Virus record (IMG/VR): IMGVR_UViG_3300020189_000039
Location: 1-34,480 of that record
Origin: a virus
Length of the DNA stretch: 34,480 nucleotides
Strand: one strand, 5' to 3'
Shown: positions 30,108 through 34,480 of the stretch, piece by piece
Layout of the letters: each line of letters opens with the position of its first letter
Position numbering within the stretch: position 1 is the first letter of the stretch
Notes under the pieces: model-generated
What the model was told of the DNA's origin: nothing
The model's database searches: none
The model's input: only the letters and a program-made list of their open reading frames with translations
Position numbers and translations under genes: made by a program

Positions 30108-30491
30108 ATGGCACATTATGCTTTTCTTGACGAAAACAATATAGTTACAGAAGTTATTGTTGGTCGTGACGAAGATGAAGTAGTGGACGGCATCTCAGAT
30201 TGGGAAGTGTATTACGGTGATTTTCGCGGCCAAACATGTAAAAGAACATCATACAACACACAAGGTGGACAGCACACAGGTGACGGTACACCCTTCCGCA
30301 AAAACTATGCTGGTATAGGTTATAGTTATGATGAGGGTCGTGATGCTTTTATTCCACCTCAACCATATGATTCATGGGTGTTGAATGAGGATACTTGTTT
30401 ATGGGATGCACCTGTAGCATATCCTGATGATGGTGAGGCATACACTTGGAATGAGGAAACTACTTCTTGGGATGCCCTACCTGCTGAATGA
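30108..30491 (+). CDS. MAHYAFLD-type fibre-locus protein (127 aa)
   Basis: The product begins MAHYAFLDENNIVTEVIVG and continues through TCKRTSYNTQGGQ, RKNYAGIGYSYDEGRDAFIPPQPYDSWVL and WDAPVAYPDDGEAYTWNEETTSWDALP. This is a recognisable small protein of aquatic phage fibre regions, without known function. The shorter 95-residue paralogue at 21918 lacks the middle (about residues 30-68) but keeps the IPPQP-YDSWVL core. A third, broken copy lies at 32397. GAGG lies eight to nine bases before the ATG. It opens a new gene group behind the palindromic promoter candidate. Confidence 0.85.
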   Translation: MAHYAFLDENNIVTEVIVGRDEDEVVDGISDWEVYYGDFRGQTCKRTSYNTQGGQHTGDGTPFRKNYAGIGYSYDEGRDAFIPPQPYDSWVLNEDTCLWDAPVAYPDDGEAYTWNEETTSWDALPAE

Positions 30492-30505
30492 TAGCTGGTT
30501 GATTT

Positions 30506-31141
30506 ATGGCGATTGATTTTCCGGCGACACCAAATGTAGGTGATGTTTATTCTGACGGCGGGCGTTCTTGGCGTTGGAATGGTTCAGGTTGGACTAGCAG
30601 AGGTGCACCTTCTCAAACTTTTACTACGTCTGATACTGCACCGGCTTCTCCTAATGTTGGTGATGTTTGGTTTAATTCTTCGTCTGGCATAACATACATT
30701 TATTATGATAGTGTGTGGGTAGAGATTGGTAATACGGCGGCGGTAACTTCTTTTATTGCTGACACGGATGCTGATACTACAATTAAAGCTGAGGAGTCTT
30801 CTGATGAAGATCGTTTACGATTCGATATTGCTGGTAATCAAGTTATGCTTATTGATCCCAGTGGTGTTAGTGTTGATGGGTCTGCTACTGTTAACTATTT
30901 ATTGTCTTCTGGTGATGTTGATGGTGCTACCATTAATGGATCTTATGTTGTTTCTTCTGGTCCTGTAGCTGGTCAGTTGGTTATTACTGGTACGAGTGCT
31001 GGTGAGCCTACTGATGTTGTTTCTGATGGCGGTATTTTGATTGATACTAATACTAATACTTTGTATTTTAGGTCTAATTCTGTTTGGCAGGCTGCTGGTC
31101 AGTCTGGTGGTTTAAGCCCGTTTTTGTTGATGGGCGCATAG
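30506..31141 (+). CDS. Cap plus display-module fibre protein (211 aa)
   Basis: The FP-x-TPN-x-GD cap (MAIDFPATPNVGDVYSDGG, then WRWNGSGW) is followed by one display module (TSDTAPASPNVGDVWFNSSSG...WVEIGNTAAVTSFIAD). A DTTIKAEESSDEDRLRFDI segment, also in the gene at 32573, and SVDGSATVNYLLSSGDVDGAT come next. The C-terminus has TNTLYFRSNSVWQAAGQSGG and ends LLMGA. Codons end mostly in T. It has no glycine-rich body. The arrangement with the next two genes repeats the trio seen at 27553-29495. Confidence 0.8.
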   Translation: MAIDFPATPNVGDVYSDGGRSWRWNGSGWTSRGAPSQTFTTSDTAPASPNVGDVWFNSSSGITYIYYDSVWVEIGNTAAVTSFIADTDADTTIKAEESSDEDRLRFDIAGNQVMLIDPSGVSVDGSATVNYLLSSGDVDGATINGSYVVSSGPVAGQLVITGTSAGEPTDVVSDGGILIDTNTNTLYFRSNSVWQAAGQSGGLSPFLLMGA

Positions 31142-31157
31142 TTTGTGAGGAGTTTTT

Positions 31158-31487
31158 ATGGCTACTAATTATAAGGTTTTAGGTCAGGTTGCGCCGTTGG
31201 CTACGACTGCAACGACTGTGTATACGGTGCCGTCTGCTACTCAAACGGTAGTTTCAAGTATTACGGTATGCAACCGTTCTGCAACAGACGGAACATTTCG
31301 TCTAGCAGTTCGACCTGATGGGGCAACGCTTGCTAACGAGCATTACGTTGTGTATGACACCGCTGTTTCTGGTAACGATACTGTTGTATTGGTCATGGGT
31401 TTAACGTTAGATGCAGGTGACATATTAGAAGGTTACGCTTCTTCTGCTGACATGTCATTTAATGTTTACGGGTCTGAGATTAGTTAA
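31158..31487 (+). CDS. Small structural protein, third of three-member family (109 aa)
   Basis: Sequence MATNYKVLGQVAPLATTATTVYTVPSATQTVVSSITVCNRSATDGTFRLAVRP, given here in outline, parallels the 109-residue gene at 27788 almost residue for residue in plan, including LANEHYVVYD and the NDTVVLV strand. It ends ADMSFNVYGSEIS where the other ends DLSFVAFGMEIT. AGGAG lies before the ATG. It ends just before a glycine-rich fibre start (TAATAATGG). Confidence 0.8.
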   Translation: MATNYKVLGQVAPLATTATTVYTVPSATQTVVSSITVCNRSATDGTFRLAVRPDGATLANEHYVVYDTAVSGNDTVVLVMGLTLDAGDILEGYASSADMSFNVYGSEIS

Positions 31488-31489
31488 TA

Positions 31490-32395
31490 ATGGCTGTTCT
31501 CTCCGTAAGAAACTCTGGACTTACCGGAGCAAGTTATAGAAGGCCGTCTCAAGCTAAAGGGCAAAGGCCTCTTGAAATTCAATACCTTGTTGTTGCCGGT
31601 GGCGGTGGTGGTGGTAAGGATGTTGGTAATGGTGGTGGAACAGGTGGAGGTGGTGCTGGTGGTTACAGAAGTTCCTATATGTCAGAGTCATCTGGCGGAG
31701 GTGGCTCGACCGAAGTAACTATCAGCGGTACTATAAATACAAACTATACAGTAACTGTTGGTGGCGGTGGAGCTTCAATGGCAAAGGGTTCAAATTCCAC
31801 TTTTGGTACTATTACTTCAATTGGTGGTGGGTTCGGTGGTGGTTATAGCGCTTCGCAGACAGGTGGTTCTGGCGGTTCTGGTGGTGGCGCTAACTACAAT
31901 GCTTCTGGTGGTGCGGGCACATCGAGTCAAGGATATGATGGTGGCAGTTCAGTTTATGGATCACCATACAATGGTGCAGGTGGCGGTGGCGCTGGAGCCG
32001 TAGGGACTTCTGGTGGCAATCCTGTAGGAGTTGGAGGTGTTGGCGTCTATTCTTCTATTACTGGTTCTAGCGTCCCCCGTGCCGGTGGTGGTGGTGGTGG
32101 TAATCGTGGTTCATCTAGCGGCGGTTCCGGTGGTGCAGGTGGGGGTGGTAGAGGTGCGGGGACTAGTTCCGGACCTGTTGGCGGTTCAGCAAATACCGGT
32201 GGTGGTGGTGGTGGTGCTGGACAAGGAACTACTACATTAAATGGTGCTGGTGGTGGATCTGGTGTAGTTATTCTTCGTTATCCTAGCGATTACACGATTA
32301 TTATTCCTGCAGGACTTACTGCTGCCACTGTAAGTGATGGTTCTGATAGGGTGACGACGGTTACTGCAGGCTCTGGCAATGTGTATTGGGTCTAA
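31490..32395 (+). CDS. Glycine-rich fibre protein, array member 5 (301 aa)
   Basis: A short basic lead (MAVLSVRNSGLTGASYRRP) precedes QYLVVAGGGGGGKDVGNGGGTGGGG. The glycine-rich body contains TITSIGGGFGGG and the SSITGSSVPRAGGGGGG segment. SGVVILRYP and the closing module PAGLTAATVSDGSDRVTTVTAGSGNVYW end the protein. It starts two bases after the previous stop. It is the third member of the second trio. A degenerate MAHYAFLD gene begins two bases after its stop, marking a deletion or decay point. Confidence 0.85.
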   Translation: MAVLSVRNSGLTGASYRRPSQAKGQRPLEIQYLVVAGGGGGGKDVGNGGGTGGGGAGGYRSSYMSESSGGGGSTEVTISGTINTNYTVTVGGGGASMAKGSNSTFGTITSIGGGFGGGYSASQTGGSGGSGGGANYNASGGAGTSSQGYDGGSSVYGSPYNGAGGGGAGAVGTSGGNPVGVGGVGVYSSITGSSVPRAGGGGGGNRGSSSGGSGGAGGGGRGAGTSSGPVGGSANTGGGGGGAGQGTTTLNGAGGGSGVVILRYPSDYTIIIPAGLTAATVSDGSDRVTTVTAGSGNVYWV

Positions 32396-32396
32396 T

Positions 32397-32423
32397 TTGG
32401 CTCACTACGCATTTCTTGACTAA
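32397..32423 (+). pseudogene. Remnant of a MAHYAFLD-type gene
   Basis: TTG GCT CAC TAC, then GCA TTT CTT GAC TAA, reads (M)AHYAFLD-stop, identical to the first eight residues of the protein at 30108. A change of GAA to TAA would account for the stop, and the ATG is TTG. Nothing recognisable of the protein follows, so the rest is deleted or decayed. Confidence 0.7.
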
Positions 32424-32572
32424 AGAATTTCTACATAATATATACATCTATAAAACTTTTATAGATGTATCAAACTCTTGTCATGTTATAGTTGATTTGC
32501 AGGCGGTTGTTTAACGTTTTTGTGGAATTATTTATTACTATTACTGTGTAGCATTGTTAAAATGGGTGTATT
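32424..32572 (+). promoter_or_regulatory. AT-rich gap with a perfect 14-bp inverted repeat
   Basis: Arms ATACATCTATAAAA (32442-32455) and its exact reverse complement (32457-32470) flank a single C, giving a 29-base dyad. The rest of the gap is AT-rich and carries several TATA-like stretches before the ATG at 32573. GGGTG is the only ribosome-like site. The dyad may be a hairpin, operator or crossover site. Confidence 0.6.
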
Positions 32573-34279
32573 ATGGCAATAAGTTTTCCGGCAAATCCTA
32601 ATGAAAATGATAGTTTTACTTCTAATGGTAAAACTTGGGTTTGGTCTGGCGGCAGATGGAAAATAGTAGGTGCCTCTAACCGTGGTTTAAGCTTAGAAAT
32701 TTCTGACGTCGCACCATCTAACCCTGTTCAAGGTGATATGTGGTATGAATCTGATTCTGGTAGAACATACACATATTATGATAATGTTTGGATAGAGCTG
32801 GGTAATACCTCTGCTGTCTATTCTTTTATTGCTGATGATGATACTGATACTTTAATTCAAGTAGAGGAATCCGCGGATGAAGATGTTATCAGGTTTGATG
32901 TTGGCGGCGTAGAGAAAGCTGTCTTGGATTCTTCTGGTTTAAGTATTACTGGTGACATAGAGGTTTCTGGTTCTTATGTCGGGTTAAGTTCTGATTCTGT
33001 CAGGGACGCTGACAATGATACTAAGGTTGAGGTTGAAGTCACTGCTGACAGTGACGCTATCAGGTTTACTACTGCGTCTACTCCTAGGTTTGAGGTGACT
33101 TCTGCTGGTCATATTATTCCTTCTGAAGATGTAACTTATGATTTAGGTTCTTCTAGTTACAGGTTTCGTGATCTATACTTGTCTGGTAATACTATTGATT
33201 TGGGTGGGGCAACAATTTCTTATGATGGAACAAATCTTCATATGGGTGCAATCAAGATGGATCCCTCTGGGACTGGTGCTAACATGATGCCGTCTGGCAC
33301 TACCGCTGAACGTCCTGTTTCTCCGACTGCTGGAATGTTTAGATTTAACGAGACGACAGGTGAGCCGGAATGGTATTCACCCGCTGCTGGGTGGTTGAGT
33401 TTTAGGGAGTCCCCGTTTATTCTTGCCTATCTTGCTGTTGCTGGTGGCGGTGGTGGTGGAGCCGGTATATCGGGCGATACCGGTGGTGGCGGAGGCGCTG
33501 GAGCTGTAATACATAAAACGCTTCTTACTGGCACAAAAGGGACATATACTGTAACCATTGGTTCTGGTGGCAGCGGAGGTGCTGCGAACACCGGTAATCG
33601 CGGATCTACCGGCAACGATACCACTATTGTTTTTCCAGATACATTTACTCTCACTGCTAAGGGCGGCGGCGGTGGCGCTTCGTCGGGGGGTGCTGCAACC
33701 TCTGGAGGATCTGGCGGCGGTGGTACGCGAGAGGCAGTAAATTATCAGTCTGGAGCTAGCGCTGTAACTACAAACTCTGTCCCCAGCGGTGCAAATGTTT
33801 ATGGCAATGATGGCGGCGACGGTGCGCCGGGAGCCGCTGGCGGCGGTGGTGGCGCTGGTGAGGCAGGTGTCACCGATGGTGTTGGCGATGGTGGAGATGG
33901 TGTTCAGATAAACATTGATGGCAACAACTACTACTGGGGTGGCGGCGGGGGAGGCGCTATTGAAGGTGAAGGTGGACTCGGCGGAGGCGGAGGAGGAGGA
34001 AGACTCGGTGCCGGTGGCGGTAATGCAATCAACTCGGGTCAAACACCGACAGGAGATGATGGCGGGGCAGGGGGCACAAACACCGGCGGTGGCGGTGGTG
34101 GGGGTGTCAACCCAGAAGATGCCGGTGGCAACGGTGGCTCCGGTATTGTTATTTTTCTCTACAATAATTCAGATCTACCCACGATTTCTGCTGGTCTAAC
34201 GTACACAACTTTCGCAGTTGGCGGCAGCACTACCGCTGCGACTATTACTGCTGGAACAGGAACAGTATCATGGGCCTAA
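32573..34279 (+). CDS. Long composite glycine-rich fibre protein, array member 6 (568 aa)
   Basis: It combines most modules of the locus: the cap (MAISFPANPNENDSFTSNGK, WVWSGGRW), a display module (SDVAPSNPVQGDMWYESDSG...WIELGNTSAVYSF), and a DEDVIRFDVGG segment. A shaft with VTYDLGSSSYRFRDLYLSG and the SGTTAERPVSPTAG/FNETTGEPEWY module shared with the gene at 23140 follow. A glycine-rich body begins at LAYLAVAGGGGGG; a C-terminal GIVIFLYN strand and a closing module SAGLTYTTFAVGG...TAGTGTVSWA end it. The last ten bases overlap the next gene, as at 24288. Early codons are T-rich; the 3' part is richer in GC, a sign of mosaic assembly. Confidence 0.85.
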   Translation: MAISFPANPNENDSFTSNGKTWVWSGGRWKIVGASNRGLSLEISDVAPSNPVQGDMWYESDSGRTYTYYDNVWIELGNTSAVYSFIADDDTDTLIQVEESADEDVIRFDVGGVEKAVLDSSGLSITGDIEVSGSYVGLSSDSVRDADNDTKVEVEVTADSDAIRFTTASTPRFEVTSAGHIIPSEDVTYDLGSSSYRFRDLYLSGNTIDLGGATISYDGTNLHMGAIKMDPSGTGANMMPSGTTAERPVSPTAGMFRFNETTGEPEWYSPAAGWLSFRESPFILAYLAVAGGGGGGAGISGDTGGGGGAGAVIHKTLLTGTKGTYTVTIGSGGSGGAANTGNRGSTGNDTTIVFPDTFTLTAKGGGGGASSGGAATSGGSGGGGTREAVNYQSGASAVTTNSVPSGANVYGNDGGDGAPGAAGGGGGAGEAGVTDGVGDGGDGVQINIDGNNYYWGGGGGGAIEGEGGLGGGGGGGRLGAGGGNAINSGQTPTGDDGGAGGTNTGGGGGGGVNPEDAGGNGGSGIVIFLYNNSDLPTISAGLTYTTFAVGGSTTAATITAGTGTVSWA

Positions 34280-34480
34280 GTAACTCTGTACCGAACAGTA
34301 TTCTCCAGCCGGGAGTCTGCACCTCAACAACCCGTCCTGCTTTGCCATATGAGGGGCAGGTCATCTTTGAGACCGACACCAACTACACGTACGTCTATGA
34401 TGGTAGTGCGTGGCGGATCTACATTGGTTCTGCGGGCACCCCGATCTTCCTCAATGGTCAAACAATCTCCACGGACTATA
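34250..34480 (+). repeat. Long direct repeat, copy B (runs off the window)
   Basis: Second copy of 24268-24498, offset by 9982 bases. The seven visible differences are all in third codon positions of the small display-module gene; one of them also changes the last residue of the overlapping fibre gene (Gly to Ala). Confidence 0.95.
34270..34480 (+). CDS. Small display-module protein, copy B (3'-partial)
   Basis: The first 70 codons are visible: MGLSNSVPNSILQPGVCTS, TRPALPYEGQVIFETDT, YVYDGSAWRIY and NGQTISTDY are the same as in the gene at 24288. The protein is unchanged, and all seven nucleotide differences are silent in this frame. The start lies inside the end of the composite fibre gene, exactly as in copy A. 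The frame is still open at the last base of the window. Whether the downstream genes (24596 onward) are also duplicated cannot be seen. Confidence 0.9.
   Translation, partial: MGLSNSVPNSILQPGVCTSTTRPALPYEGQVIFETDTNYTYVYDGSAWRIYIGSAGTPIFLNGQTISTDY

Noticed and set aside
26637-32395. Possible CRISPR or minisatellite because of many GGTGGT-type repeats
   Set aside because: The repeats are codons of poly-glycine tracts with irregular spacing; there are no spacers of constant length.
33377-34042. 221-residue minus-strand frame
   Set aside because: Same cause as above: low-complexity shadow of the glycine-rich body of the composite fibre gene.
10068-34480. Fibre phase inversion by the serine recombinase
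   Set aside because: An invertase needs inverted crossover sites around fibre genes. The long repeats I see (24268 and 34250) are direct, and no long inverted pair was found by eye, so inversion is not supported.

Overview
The window looks like part of the genome of a tailed bacteriophage (or prophage) of an actinobacterium. The actinobacterial signals are a WhiB-like (Wbl) iron-sulfur regulator, a DUF3039-type protein, an Nei-type glycosylase with the MPEGH start, likely leaderless promoters, and a lysis enzyme with two peptidoglycan-binding repeats. The phage signals are a holin/endolysin cassette, a Prim-Pol/SF3 helicase fusion, a serine recombinase, and about 20 kb of fibre genes. Terminase, portal and capsid genes are not in the window. 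The host species cannot be told from the sequence; an aquatic actinobacterium is an inference from the resemblance of several fibre-region genes to those of aquatic phages.

Layout. 1-2442 (+): a sortase-type LPXTG surface protein, probably cut at its 5' end, then a tandem-HTH protein and two small genes. 2420-6222 (-): Wbl regulator, small membrane protein, class II ribonucleotide reductase, DUF3039 protein and Nei-like glycosylase. 6404-8116 (+): lysis cassette (holin, M15-type endolysin, second holin-like protein, small basic protein), closed by a strong hairpin terminator shared with the convergent genes. 8290-9851 (-): membrane-anchored lytic transglycosylase and a GT8-type glycosyltransferase. 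10068-10784 (+): serine recombinase. 10854-13475 (-): primase-helicase. 13738-14989 (+): small HTH protein and a metallophosphoesterase, downstream of a divergent control region holding several dyads.

15064-34480 (+) is one long adhesin/tail-fibre locus. It opens with three fibre proteins (247, 513 and 1098 residues). A chain of small and medium genes follows, in which nearly every start codon overlaps the previous stop. Six glycine-rich fibre proteins share one architecture: a YLV(V/I)AGGG or similar entry, a Gly-rich body, and a closing module ending in G(T/S)G-x-(V/I)-x-W. They are interspersed with small structural proteins, tail-assembly-like proteins, repeated paralogue families and a 2OG-Fe(II) oxygenase. 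From about 27.5 kb the codons turn visibly T-rich, suggesting mosaic acquisition. The window ends inside a second copy of the gene at 24288; the visible 231 bases differ at only 7 positions, all synonymous in that gene. The locus looks like a modular receptor-binding array that grows by cassette duplication.

No gap longer than 300 bases lacks a gene; the largest (13476-13737) is regulatory. I saw no tRNA, rRNA, insertion sequence or CRISPR array. All family names below come from reading motifs by eye; no database search was run.
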